NCBI GenBank assembly: GCA_022452035.1
Contig: JAKURV010000022.1
Coordinates: 1 to 35,431, forward strand
Direction of reading: 5' to 3'
Origin: Acidimicrobiales bacterium
GTDB taxonomy: Bacteria; Actinomycetota; Acidimicrobiia; Acidimicrobiales; MedAcidi-G1
Length of the DNA: 35,431 nucleotides
Shown: positions 17,049 to 24,981 of the stretch, in pieces
Layout of the letters: each line of letters starts with the position of its first letter
Position numbering within the stretch: position 1 is the first letter of the stretch
Translations under genes and position numbers: made by a program
Notes under the pieces: generated by a model
Database searches by the model: none
Told to the model about the DNA's origin: nothing
The model's input: the letters and a program-made list of their open reading frames with translations, nothing else

Positions 17049-17142
17049 ATGATCCCCTATGGGTCGACCCCGGTGCTACTCGGACTTGGGTCACGAAACC
17101 GGGGCCTGGCCTCCTCCGACGAGTTGACGGAAACCCGGTTGC

Positions 17143-17148
17143 TACCAT
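17143..17148 (+). promoter_or_regulatory. -10 box suggesting a leaderless start
   Basis: TACCAT (TAnnnT) ends 9 bases before the ATG at 17158, and no Shine-Dalgarno sequence is present. This geometry is typical of actinobacterial leaderless mRNAs, where transcription begins at the start codon. Confidence 0.4.
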
Positions 17149-17157
17149 CCGGCGGCC

Positions 17158-18387
17158 ATGGCTGGTAGTTCCGATCCCGCTTGTCTGGTGGACGAGCTGA
17201 CTGCCGACCACTCGGTCGGCGGCGACGCGTCGTCAGGTTGGGCCGCCTCGGGGGCAATGGCCCTCACCGGTCCGGCCGACGGTCTATCCCGCCCCGCCCC
17301 GGCTGCCCTCGTTGACGGCATGTGGCGCCTTGTCGACCGGTACGAGGCGCTGGGTGGCGACCCGACCGACGGCCCTGCGCTGCTCGGGGAGCGGGCTGCG
17401 CTGGCGGGCATGGGCCGACGAGGAGCGACCTCGGTGGGCGGACATGCACGCCTGATGGCCGCTAGGGACGGACCGGTCTGTGTGAACCTGGCCCGACCGG
17501 ACGATCTGGCGGCACTTCCGGCGCTGCTTGGCGAGGACGTGGACCCCCCCTGCTGGCCCACTGTCGAACAGATAGTCCGGCGTTGTCTGTCGGCGGAACT
17601 GGTCGAGCGCGCCGACCTGCTGGGCATGCCACTGGGGGCACCCGGAACCGGCCCTGGGCGTCCTGCGGCCGTCACCGCCGGTGGCTCCTCGACCCGACGG
17701 TATGACCAGATCCTGGTGGTGGAGTTGGGGTCGTTGTGGGCTGCGCCACTCTGTGGTGACCTGCTCCGTCGGGCGGGTTGCCGGGTGGTGAAGGTCGAGA
17801 GCCATGCCCGGCCCGACGGTGCCAGGCGTGGCCTTGCGGCCTTCTTCGACCTACTGAACGTCGGCAAGGAATCGGTTGTCGTCGACATGAGAACCGGGGC
17901 CGGCCGTGACGCTTTACACCGCCTCGTCTCGTCAGCGGACGTAGTGGTGGAGGCCAGCCGTCCGCGGGTGATGCGCCAGTGGGGGGTCGACGTTGACGTT
18001 CTGGTCGAGTCGGGCACTGTCTGGACATCGATCACCGGCTACGGGCGCACCGGACCTCGGTCGTCCGGTGTGGCGTTCGGAGATGACGCTGCGATCTCGG
18101 GGGGCCTGTTTCTGGAAGAGCCGCTGGGCTTCGTGGCCGACGCGGTAGCCGATCCTGCCACGGGGTTATTGGCCGCGGTCCTGACACTCGCCGCCCTGAA
18201 GAGCGGTCGGGGTCACCTGCTGGACGTCTCGCTGGCCGGTACGGCCAGATGGCTGACGGGCGACGGCCGGATGGTCGACGTCTCTAACGGCGTGGAGGTG
18301 GCCCAACCCAGGGCCCGGAACGCCGATGCACCGGCCAGAGAGATGGGTGTCGACACCGCCTCGGTAATGGCTGGACTTCTTACCTGA
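17158..18387 (+). CDS. Family III CoA-transferase-like protein with rearranged domain order
   Basis: A 409-residue protein. Residues about 182-365 match the first half of a family III CoA-transferase: YDQILVVELGSLWAAPL, AGCRVVKVESHARPDG, and LLDVSLAGTA, with Asp332 in ADPATG near the catalytic Asp position. Nothing resembling the usual second half follows. Instead, the first 165 residues resemble the middle and C-terminal part of the family: WAASGAMALTGPADG aligns with WARGGLSAVFPEGPDG of the normal protein at 5791-7011, LVDGMWRL with FGDVMGGL, and ELVERADLLGMPLGAP with the C-terminal subdomain. The protein is thus permuted or a decayed tandem. It is very GC-rich and divergent from the synthetase unit. 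CoA-transfer activity is plausible but unproven. Confidence 0.82.
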   Translation: MAGSSDPACLVDELTADHSVGGDASSGWAASGAMALTGPADGLSRPAPAALVDGMWRLVDRYEALGGDPTDGPALLGERAALAGMGRRGATSVGGHARLMAARDGPVCVNLARPDDLAALPALLGEDVDPPCWPTVEQIVRRCLSAELVERADLLGMPLGAPGTGPGRPAAVTAGGSSTRRYDQILVVELGSLWAAPLCGDLLRRAGCRVVKVESHARPDGARRGLAAFFDLLNVGKESVVVDMRTGAGRDALHRLVSSADVVVEASRPRVMRQWGVDVDVLVESGTVWTSITGYGRTGPRSSGVAFGDDAAISGGLFLEEPLGFVADAVADPATGLLAAVLTLAALKSGRGHLLDVSLAGTARWLTGDGRMVDVSNGVEVAQPRARNADAPAREMGVDTASVMAGLLT

Positions 18388-18425
18388 GGCGGGATCAGAT
18401 TCGTGGGCCCACGACAGGTGGTGCC

Positions 18426-18524
18426 ATGTACGACGAGGATCTTCGGCGTTTCGACGTACGTACGGTGATGGCCGACTACAACAACCGGGTGGCGGCCCTC
18501 GGGCCACCGGGAGCAGCGCACTAG
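18426..18524 (+). CDS. Possible small protein (32 residues)
   Basis: ATG at 18426 with AGGTGG just upstream opens a 32-codon frame ending at TAG 18522-18524, between the CoA-transferase and the peptidase. The product begins MYDEDLRRFDVRTVMADYN and is rich in charged residues, with no signal or membrane segment. Composition and ribosome site are compatible with translation, but no relative is recognised, and the stop codon overlaps a TAnnnT box that could serve the next gene. It may be a leader peptide or chance. Confidence 0.3.
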   Translation: MYDEDLRRFDVRTVMADYNNRVAALGPPGAAH

Positions 18525-18527
18525 CGT
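18522..18527 (+). promoter_or_regulatory. -10-like box just ahead of the P1 peptidase
   Basis: TAGCGT (TAnnnT) ends 8 bases before the GTG at 18536, which has no Shine-Dalgarno sequence. This is compatible with a leaderless transcript. It overlaps the stop codon of the small upstream frame, so coincidence cannot be excluded. Confidence 0.25.
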
Positions 18528-18535
18528 CGTCCACC

Positions 18536-19411
18536 GTGAGGTTCCCAATCGACGGCGTGCGGGTCGGCCACTGGACCGATGCCTCGTCTCGGACCGGTTG
18601 CACGGTGCTGCTGTTTCCGGTCGGGACGGTGGCCTCCGGTGAGGTACGGGGCGGCGCGCCGGCGACTAGGGAATTCGACCTGCTGGCACCGGAACGGACC
18701 GTGGACCGTCTAGACGCCCTGGTGCTGTCCGGTGGCTCGGCGTTCGGCCTGGCCGCCGCCGACGGGGTGGTCGGCCTCCTGGAGGAGAGGGGGGTGGGCT
18801 ATCCGACGGGCGCCGGGCCGGTCCCCATCGTCGTCGGCCTGTCGCTTTTCGACCTGCTGGAGGGCGATCCGACGGTCCGACCTGGGCCGGCCGAGGGACG
18901 TCGGGCCGCCGAGGAGGCGTCCGACGATCCGGCAATCGGGCCCGTGGGGGCGGGGGCCGGCGCCACCGTCGGGACCTGGCGGGGCCGGGACCACGCCCGA
19001 CCGGGAGGGATCGGTCTGGCCGTCGCTCGGCGGGGCGACCTGGTGGTGGCCGCCCTACTGGCCGTCAACGCCGCTGGGGACGTAGGCGATCCGGCCCAAT
19101 CGGCTGCCGTGGCCGACGGTGTCTTCGCCGGGTGGCCCGAGCCGGAAGCGGGGCCCCTCGTCGGACGGTCCAACACGACCATCGGTGCCGTGGTCACCAA
19201 CGCCCGGGTGTCCACTCACGGCTGCCTGCTCCTTGCCCAGTCGGCCCATGATGGTCTGGCCCGGGCCGTGTTCCCGTCCCATACCCGGATGGACGGCGAC
19301 GCTCTGGTTGCCGCGGCCACCGGCGACAAGGCGGTCGACGAAGGCGACCTCGACGTCCTACGGGTTCTGGCGGTCGCCGCCGTGGAGCGGGCTGTCCTCA
19401 CCGCCTGCTGA
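18536..19411 (+). CDS. P1 family peptidase/aminohydrolase (S58, DmpA/NylC type)
   Basis: A 291-residue N-terminal-nucleophile hydrolase precursor. Typical family stretches: DGVRVGHWTD near the N-terminus, ALVLSGGSAFGLAAADGV (61-78), and RSNTTIGAVVTNA (211-223). By analogy with 6-aminohexanoate-oligomer hydrolase NylC, which cleaves itself between Asn and Thr, self-cleavage would fall between Asn213 and Thr214 and free Thr214 as nucleophile. Members act as beta-aminopeptidases or oligoamide hydrolases. The GTG start at 18536 matches the usual N-terminus. Gene composition is extremely GC-rich. It lies alone downstream of the CoA-transferase, so a role in that pathway is not assured. Confidence 0.9.
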   Translation: MRFPIDGVRVGHWTDASSRTGCTVLLFPVGTVASGEVRGGAPATREFDLLAPERTVDRLDALVLSGGSAFGLAAADGVVGLLEERGVGYPTGAGPVPIVVGLSLFDLLEGDPTVRPGPAEGRRAAEEASDDPAIGPVGAGAGATVGTWRGRDHARPGGIGLAVARRGDLVVAALLAVNAAGDVGDPAQSAAVADGVFAGWPEPEAGPLVGRSNTTIGAVVTNARVSTHGCLLLAQSAHDGLARAVFPSHTRMDGDALVAAATGDKAVDEGDLDVLRVLAVAAVERAVLTAC

Positions 19412-19531
19412 CCGGGCCGGTCCGGCCGTCAGAACGGGGCCCGTCGGTAATCTGCCGGGGATGACCCCCTCAGAGGTACTTGCAGGGACGACAACCGGTG
19501 CCGCTTCGCGGATCATGGTGAACTAGCGGGT

Positions 19532-20908
19532 GTGGGACACGCGAGGTGGAGACCAGGCGGATCCTGTCTTGTAGCGCTCAGCCTTCTTGCGGCGTCGTGT
19601 AGTGGCGACTCCGAGCAACTCACCGAACTGAAGGATCAGGTCGCAGCCCTCGAGGAGAATGTCGAGCAGACCACGACGGCGGTTGCTCCGGCTACATCAG
19701 CGACAGCAAGTACTACATCGACTACTTCCGCGCCTTCCACGACGATCTCAACCACCACCCAGGTACCGGCCACGACCACGACCACGACCACCATCACGTC
19801 TGTTCCAGAGGAGCCGACAGTGGTGACTGAGCCTCCGACGACCACCGTCGAGGCCGAGCCGGTTCCCGCCATTTACGACTTTGCCGCCATCTCGCCAATC
19901 GTTCAGGACTTCATCGACAAGAAGCAGCTCAACGGCGCCGGCCTGATTGTGGTGCAGCGTGAGGACGGCGTTGTCTACCACGACCACTGGGGAGACTTCG
20001 GTCCAGATCGGATCTCGCTGATCGCCTCGTCGTCGAAGATGGTCGTAGCAGGCGTCCTCATGCGGCTCCACGACGACGGCCTCCTAGATATCGATGCACC
20101 GGTGGCCGACGTCGCCGAGTGGGGGACCGGGAACCCCGATATCACACCGGCCCAGTTGATCTCCAACAGTTCTGGCCTTGTCGGCCTGCTCCCGGATCTG
20201 ACTTTCGCCCCGTACATGTGCCAGTGGCTTCCCAGCGGCACGCTCCAGGAATGCGCCGAGCAGGTGTTCACCACCACTTACGACGATGCAGACGTCGTTC
20301 CGCCGGACACGGAGTTCCGGTATGGCGGCGCCCAGTGGCAGGTCGCAGGTGCCGTCGCTGAGGTGGCCTCCGGGAAGTCGTGGGCGGTCCTGATCGACGA
20401 GACATACGTGCGGCCGTGCGGCCTTGAGGCACTGGCCTTCAACAACCCCTTCGCCCAGTTGGAGAGCGAGTCGTACCGCTACCCGGCAGCGTTCAACAGC
20501 GACCCGTCAACCCTCTCGCCGACCGACAACCCGAACATGGAGGCCGGCGCCTACGTGACGACGGGGGACTACGGCGCACTGCTCCTGATGCACCTACGCG
20601 GCGGCATGTGTGGAGATTTACGGGTCCTCTCCGCCGACTCAATCGACCGTATGCACTCTGATCGGATCTTGGAGGCCTTCGGGGGTGTCGCCTGGGGTTC
20701 CGGAACCGGGTACGGCATGGGCTGGTGGGTGGATCGTGAGACAGGGCGAATAAGCGACGGTGGCCTCTACGGCACCGTGCCCTGGCTAGACCTTGAGGAC
20801 GGCTATGGCGCCTACCTGGTGGTCGAAGCTGACTCGCTGACCGGAAACGCACTTGCCGACCTGTTGTATGACGTCGTGGAGGTAGCGGTCGCCAAACGAA
20901 TCCAGTGA
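19532..20908 (+). CDS. Beta-lactamase/class C-like serine hydrolase lipoprotein
   Basis: A 458-residue exported protein with a layered build: a signal with lipobox-like LLAASC (Cys23); a short predicted coiled coil (about 27-46, QLTELKDQVAALEENVEQ); a Thr/Ser/Pro-rich linker (about 47-106); and a serine beta-lactamase-fold domain from about 113. The SxxK motif is SSSK at 166-169, and FRYGGAQWQ supplies the Tyr of the second motif but lacks the usual YxN Asn. The third motif may be GGLYGTVPW. Such domains are often esterases or D-amino-acid peptidases, not true beta-lactamases. The start is the GTG at 19532. The four domain Cys residues could form disulfides outside the cell. Convergent with the glycosyltransferase. 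Confidence 0.88.
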   Translation: MGHARWRPGGSCLVALSLLAASCSGDSEQLTELKDQVAALEENVEQTTTAVAPATSATASTTSTTSAPSTTISTTTQVPATTTTTTTITSVPEEPTVVTEPPTTTVEAEPVPAIYDFAAISPIVQDFIDKKQLNGAGLIVVQREDGVVYHDHWGDFGPDRISLIASSSKMVVAGVLMRLHDDGLLDIDAPVADVAEWGTGNPDITPAQLISNSSGLVGLLPDLTFAPYMCQWLPSGTLQECAEQVFTTTYDDADVVPPDTEFRYGGAQWQVAGAVAEVASGKSWAVLIDETYVRPCGLEALAFNNPFAQLESESYRYPAAFNSDPSTLSPTDNPNMEAGAYVTTGDYGALLLMHLRGGMCGDLRVLSADSIDRMHSDRILEAFGGVAWGSGTGYGMGWWVDRETGRISDGGLYGTVPWLDLEDGYGAYLVVEADSLTGNALADLLYDVVEVAVAKRIQ

Positions 20909-20941
20909 CCGTTCGTTGAAGGGACCCCGTCGGGTGCGGCG

Positions 20942-22105
20942 TCAGGAGCGGACACCCCGCCAGGTAAGGCGGGAACCCAACAGGTGGCTGGTCGGGGTGA
21001 CAGCGGCTAGGGCAACCAGGAAAGCGGCCAAGGGGCCGAGCCCAAACCAGTTGACCAGGGCATTGATGACGGCAAGCCGCACGAAGAGCAGCACCCCGAG
21101 CGCCAACTGCACACCGACGAGGCGCCGGAGCCGGTCCAGGGCGCTGCGGGCCGCCCGACCGGCGAAGGTCCACAGGTCGTGGAGAAGGACGGTTAGGAGA
21201 ATCCCTACCTCTCCAGCGATGGCCGCCGACCGGGTGAGGTTCCAGCCCTGCACGTCGAAGATCCAGAGGAAAGCCAGGGCATCGGCGATCAGAGCCAGGC
21301 CCGTGACGGCTAAGTAGCGAACTAGCGCCCGGCTCCGCAGGGGGTACAGGCGAAGACGCATTAGGTGGCGGAGGTAACCGACGTAGTGGCCGATCGCCAC
21401 CTTGGACTGGCCTCGCTGGCGTTCCAAGAACACGTAAGGCCTCTCAACCACCCCGCGCACGTCGCCCCGGGCCAGAACCTCCAAAAGGATCTTGTAACCC
21501 ACCGGATTGAGGTCGGTGTCGGCAACCACCTCACGGCGGACCACGAAGTACCCGCTCATGGGGTCGGTCACCCGGCCGACTGTTCCCGGGAGGAGCAGCA
21601 GGCCCAGGGCCTGGGCACCGCGGGAGAGCAAGCGCCGGGCTGTCGACCAGTTAGAAACCCCTCCTCCAGCGACGTGCCGGCTGGCCACGGCCACGTCGGT
21701 ACGGTCGTCCATGGCGGTGAGCAGGTCGGCCATTACCTCCGGCGGATGCTGGCCGTCACCGTCGATCACGCCGAGGAGTTCGCCCCGGGCGTGTGCCCAT
21801 CCGCAGGTCACCGCGGTAGCCAGGCCAGAAGCACCGCGTCGTCTCAGCACCCGTAGTCCCGGCAGGTCGTCGACCAGGGCACCGGCCACCTCCCAGGTGC
21901 GGTCCGGACTGTCGTCGTCGACCACGAGCACCTCGAAGCCGACCCCGGTGGACGAGAGAGTCCGGTGGAGTCCTCGCAGGAGTGCCTCGATGTTGGACGC
22001 CTCGTCGTAGGTGGGGACGACGACGCTCAGTCGTACCGAGGGATCATGATCTCTGGAAAGGGAAAGTGGTTGGCCGTCCACCTCGACGACCGCGTGGCCG
22101 GTCAC
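20942..22105 (-). CDS. Polyprenol-phosphate glycosyltransferase family 2 with C-terminal GtrA-like membrane domain
   Basis: A 387-residue protein. The N-terminal GT-A domain has VVPTYDEASNIEALL (29-43), VLVVDDDSPDRTWE and the DxD-like DGDGQHPPEVM, as in dolichol/polyprenol-phosphate mannosyltransferases. From about residue 255 a four-helix membrane domain of GtrA type begins (RYLAVTGLALIADALAFLW). It should transfer a sugar from a nucleotide donor to a lipid carrier and help flip or hold it for extracytoplasmic glycosylation. The GTG at 22105 has AAGGAG 6 bases upstream. It ends 33 bases from the convergent Thr-rich lipoprotein gene, a suggestive but unproven substrate link. Confidence 0.9.
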   Translation of the reverse strand: MTGHAVVEVDGQPLSLSRDHDPSVRLSVVVPTYDEASNIEALLRGLHRTLSSTGVGFEVLVVDDDSPDRTWEVAGALVDDLPGLRVLRRRGASGLATAVTCGWAHARGELLGVIDGDGQHPPEVMADLLTAMDDRTDVAVASRHVAGGGVSNWSTARRLLSRGAQALGLLLLPGTVGRVTDPMSGYFVVRREVVADTDLNPVGYKILLEVLARGDVRGVVERPYVFLERQRGQSKVAIGHYVGYLRHLMRLRLYPLRSRALVRYLAVTGLALIADALAFLWIFDVQGWNLTRSAAIAGEVGILLTVLLHDLWTFAGRAARSALDRLRRLVGVQLALGVLLFVRLAVINALVNWFGLGPLAAFLVALAAVTPTSHLLGSRLTWRGVRS

Positions 22106-22190
22106 GGTCGCTCCTTGCGGTGTCCGTCGGGGTCGGGGCGCAACGTATCGGATCGGAGGCGGTGGCCGTGTGGCCTGCCAGAATGCAGGT

Positions 22191-22263
22191 GGGCCGGTAG
22201 CTCAGTGGTTAGAGCAGGCGACTCATAATCGCTCGGTCGTGGGTTCGATCCCCGCCCGGCCCA
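22191..22263 (+). tRNA. tRNA-Ile2 (CAU anticodon; lysidine-type) - alternatively elongator Met
   Basis: A full cloverleaf of 73 bases: acceptor GGGCCGG/CCGGCCC, D arm GCTC...GAGC, anticodon stem GGCGA/TCGCT with loop CTCATAA, T arm GTGGG TTCGATC CCCGC, discriminator A. CCA is not encoded (CGA follows). The anticodon is CAT. The core from the D arm through the anticodon arm is essentially that of E. coli tRNA-Ile2 (from memory), including the GGCGA stem. This argues for an isoleucine tRNA whose C34 is converted to lysidine by TilS to read AUA, not a methionine tRNA. Confidence 0.9.
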
Positions 22264-22286
22264 CGAGGTCCGACCACGAGTGCAGG

Positions 22287-22313
22287 GGTCGGTTAGGGAA
22301 TGCCGACCGATTT
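22287..22313 (+). terminator. Stem-loop downstream of tRNA, possible terminator
   Basis: GGTCGG (22287-22292) pairs with CCGACC (22303-22308) and is followed by GATTTG, 24 bases after the tRNA. A second hairpin, TCCACC-GTCCT-GGTGGA with flanking GGTT/AACC (22320-22346), follows. The T-run is short, so termination is tentative. Confidence 0.4.
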
Positions 22314-22411
22314 GAGCCAGGTTGTCCACCGTCCTGGTGGAGAACCGGCCGTTATAGGTGTGACTGCCCTGTGGTTGGCGTGCACGCCTCTGGTCGGTGG
22401 AGGATGGCGGC

Positions 22412-23179
22412 GTGCCCCGATCGGTATTCGTCCACGAGACCATCGACATTGTCGGTCAGGGCCAATACGCCTACATGGATCACGTCCGGGGCGAGCCGAC
22501 CAACCGGATGCCGGACATGACCACACTGCAGGGCTCCTTCTTCGTCCTCGGCTTCGGCGGTGGACGTTGGCCCCAGGTGGTGAACATCTGGGACTGCGGT
22601 GAGGATGGCTGGGAGGGATGGCGGCGAAACCTCGACCGGCTCAACCTGAAGCGTCGCAGCGCCTTCTACGGCGACTGGTGGGACGAGGCTTCCCAGTGGA
22701 GGACCGGAGGGTACGACCGGGTGTGCGCTGGGGTTCCCGGGTCCCCAACCACGTCAGAGATAGCCGAGCGGGGCATAAGGGGGTCGTTGTTCGTCAACGA
22801 GGTGTTCACGGTCCGACCGGGGACGCAGGTGGAGTTCCTGGCCGGGGTGGTCGAACGTCGGGTTCCCGTGTTCGCCGACCACGGGGTAGTGGCCACAGGG
22901 CTTTGGGAGGTGACCACTAACTCCACGGAAGTGGTCATGGTGTGGGCCACGACCGTCGACGACTGGGTCCGGATGCGCCGCAGCCTGGACTCTGCCCGTG
23001 GTCTCGACGACGGGGATCCCGACGACCGCCTTCTCGATTGCCGGGTCCTGGTCGACAGCTACGTGACTGCCGGCGACACCCGGCTAATGACCCCGCTCCC
23101 CGGGACCATCTACGGCCCGGAGGGTTGGGAAGAAGCCGATCTCGACGACTGGCTGGAGGGCACGATCCCGGAGAAGTGA
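22412..23179 (+). CDS. Uncharacterised protein, possibly dimeric alpha-beta barrel/NIPSNAP-like
   Basis: A 255-residue, Trp-rich, soluble protein. The N-terminal stretch RSVFVHETIDIVGQGQYAYMDHV and the later VVNIWDCGEDGWEGWRRN resemble the alternating strand-helix style of NIPSNAP or dimeric alpha-beta barrel proteins. A second half (SLFVNEVFTVRPGTQVEFL ... VATGLWEVTTNSTEVVMVWA) repeats that style, so it may hold two barrel units. The GTG at 22412 is chosen because GGAGG stands 8 bases upstream; an earlier GTG at 22397 overlaps that ribosome site. No signal peptide. The following membrane protein gene starts 45 bases after its stop. Function is unknown. Confidence 0.75.
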   Translation: MPRSVFVHETIDIVGQGQYAYMDHVRGEPTNRMPDMTTLQGSFFVLGFGGGRWPQVVNIWDCGEDGWEGWRRNLDRLNLKRRSAFYGDWWDEASQWRTGGYDRVCAGVPGSPTTSEIAERGIRGSLFVNEVFTVRPGTQVEFLAGVVERRVPVFADHGVVATGLWEVTTNSTEVVMVWATTVDDWVRMRRSLDSARGLDDGDPDDRLLDCRVLVDSYVTAGDTRLMTPLPGTIYGPEGWEEADLDDWLEGTIPEK

Positions 23180-23224
23180 CACCGGCCCGCTGACCTGCCG
23201 TGCGAGGCTTCACGAGGAGGTCTC

Positions 23225-24940
23225 GTGGAGTTCATTCTGCTCATCGGGTTGGTTTTCGGCATCGTCGTATACCGCAGACGGGCTGATGGGCGCCGGGTCG
23301 ACATCGGTCTGATGGCTCGCCGACTCTTCGAGTTCGGCTTCCTGTACGGCCTGGTCGTGGCCACCGCCATCGGCGCCACCGGTGCCCTGAGCCGCCTGGT
23401 AGAGGTGGTGGAGGACGGTCGCCGGACCGAACCGGAAGGACTGGCCCTCTGGCTGAGCCTGGTGATTGTGGCCGGCTTGGCCCTAGTCGGCATGGTTGTC
23501 TGGCTTCGCCGACGGTTCCAGACATCAGAAACCGAGGCGGGATCCGGCGGGTGGTCGTTCTACCTGTCGGCCATGGACCTCCTGTCGACCGGCATCGTCG
23601 TGGCGTCGGCCATCAACGTCCTCGGGTGGCTGCTCGACGGATGGTCGTTCAGCTCCTGGTCCGTGGCCGCTGTACCGGTCTGGCTCATCGTCTCGGTCAT
23701 TCACTGGCGCCTACCCGGCACCCGCCGCCTCCTCCACTACCTAGTGGCCTCGAGCGCCGCCCTCCTCGGTATGGCGGTCAGCACAGTGGTGATCGTCGAA
23801 CACCTCCTCCAATGGGCTTACGAGGGAGCGATGCCCGACCCGCTGCCCTTCCACTACGTCGGGGACACCTCGTGGGCGAACAGCTGGGACGGCTTACGGG
23901 GATCCCTGGCGCCCCTACTGGCCTTCGGAGTGGCCTGGTGGTGGTACTGGTGGCGGCACGCCCGGACCTTCGAGCGCAGCCCAGAGCGCGATGGCTACGT
24001 ACTCGTTGTAGGGGTGCTGGGCGGCCTGGCCACCACCGTGGTTGCCGCCTCAGGCATCCTCCACACGCTGCTCTCGTGGCTGCTCGTCGGGTCGTCGCGT
24101 GACGGCTCGGCGGTTGACCATTTCCACATCCTGTCGGTCTTCGCCGCACTCCTCGTGGTCGGCATGGCCCTGTGGGCCTACCACCGACGCGAGGTCCCCC
24201 ACGCCGTGCACCGGCAGGCCGACGGTCGAGACGAGGTGGCCCGTCTCTACGACCACCTCGAGTCGGGCGTGGGACTGGTGGCTTCAACCATCGGAATGGC
24301 CGTCCTGCTGGGCATCGTGTTGAACGAGGTGTTGCCGGCTGGCGAAGACTGGGACATCGACGTGGACGAGCTGGTGGCCTTCGCCCTGACAGCACTCCTT
24401 GTCGGGGGACCGATCTGGAACCGGGCCTGGCGGCGGATCAAAGCCCATGCCGGGACGGTGGCTGAGGAGACATCAGCCGTTCGACGGATCTACCTGTTTG
24501 CCGTGTTCGGCACCACGGCCCTTGCGGTGCTGGGGAGCTTCCTGGCCATGGTCTACATGGTGGTGTTCGCGCTCCTGGACGGGAGCCTCGAAGCCGAAAC
24601 CCTGGAGGGCTTCCGCATCCCACTGGCCCTCGTCGGCGCTACGGCCGGCGTCGCCGTCTACCACGGCCGGGTGCTGCGGTCCGGCCTGCGGGCTGTTCCG
24701 GTGTCCAGCCGCCCTTCACCACGCACGGTGACCGTGGTCGGACCCCCCGTCCCCGCCTTGGTGGCGGCCCTCCAGAAGTTGTCCGGCCTGAGGCTCGTCG
24801 AGCACCGACGGCTCGACGTCTCCGGCGAGGTCGACCTTGACCCGGAGCCCGTCGTCGAGGAGGTACGCACCGGATCCGGAAACATGGTCGTGGTGGTGTC
24901 GGCCGCCGGCTCTACCGAGGTCATCCCGGTCGCTGACTAA
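23225..24940 (+). CDS. Large multi-pass membrane protein, DUF5671-like
   Basis: A 571-residue integral membrane protein with roughly 12 hydrophobic segments. They occur in repeated units in which a short cytoplasmic-looking arginine pair or trio precedes two spans separated by an acidic loop (for example RRLFEFGFLYGLVVATAIG, SFYLSAMDLLSTGIVVAS, RRIYLFAVFGTTALAVLG). This modular pattern resembles DUF5671 proteins. The C-terminal 110 residues are soluble and contain SRPSPRTVTVVGPP. The GTG at 23225 has GAGGAGG 6 bases upstream. No enzymatic motif is evident. It follows the unknown protein at 22412 and may be co-transcribed with it. Confidence 0.8.
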   Translation: MEFILLIGLVFGIVVYRRRADGRRVDIGLMARRLFEFGFLYGLVVATAIGATGALSRLVEVVEDGRRTEPEGLALWLSLVIVAGLALVGMVVWLRRRFQTSETEAGSGGWSFYLSAMDLLSTGIVVASAINVLGWLLDGWSFSSWSVAAVPVWLIVSVIHWRLPGTRRLLHYLVASSAALLGMAVSTVVIVEHLLQWAYEGAMPDPLPFHYVGDTSWANSWDGLRGSLAPLLAFGVAWWWYWWRHARTFERSPERDGYVLVVGVLGGLATTVVAASGILHTLLSWLLVGSSRDGSAVDHFHILSVFAALLVVGMALWAYHRREVPHAVHRQADGRDEVARLYDHLESGVGLVASTIGMAVLLGIVLNEVLPAGEDWDIDVDELVAFALTALLVGGPIWNRAWRRIKAHAGTVAEETSAVRRIYLFAVFGTTALAVLGSFLAMVYMVVFALLDGSLEAETLEGFRIPLALVGATAGVAVYHGRVLRSGLRAVPVSSRPSPRTVTVVGPPVPALVAALQKLSGLRLVEHRRLDVSGEVDLDPEPVVEEVRTGSGNMVVVVSAAGSTEVIPVAD

Positions 24941-24981
24941 GTAGCCATCCGGACTGCTCCGGCTGGGCTTACCCCAGGGTT

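Noticed and set aside
19461-19526. 21-codon frame between the P1 peptidase and the lipoprotein
   Set aside because: No convincing ribosome site or relative; too short to support from sequence alone.
19672-19850. Repetitive ACC/ACG tract considered as a DNA microsatellite or repeat array
   Set aside because: It is a Thr/Ser/Pro codon run inside the lipoprotein linker, with mixed synonymous codons; a protein-level feature.
22191-22263. Initiator tRNA-fMet
   Set aside because: Acceptor first pair G-C is complete and the anticodon stem lacks the three G-C pairs of initiators.
23778-24395. 205-residue minus-strand frame within the membrane protein gene
   Set aside because: Arg/Pro-rich composition typical of reversed high-GC coding DNA.
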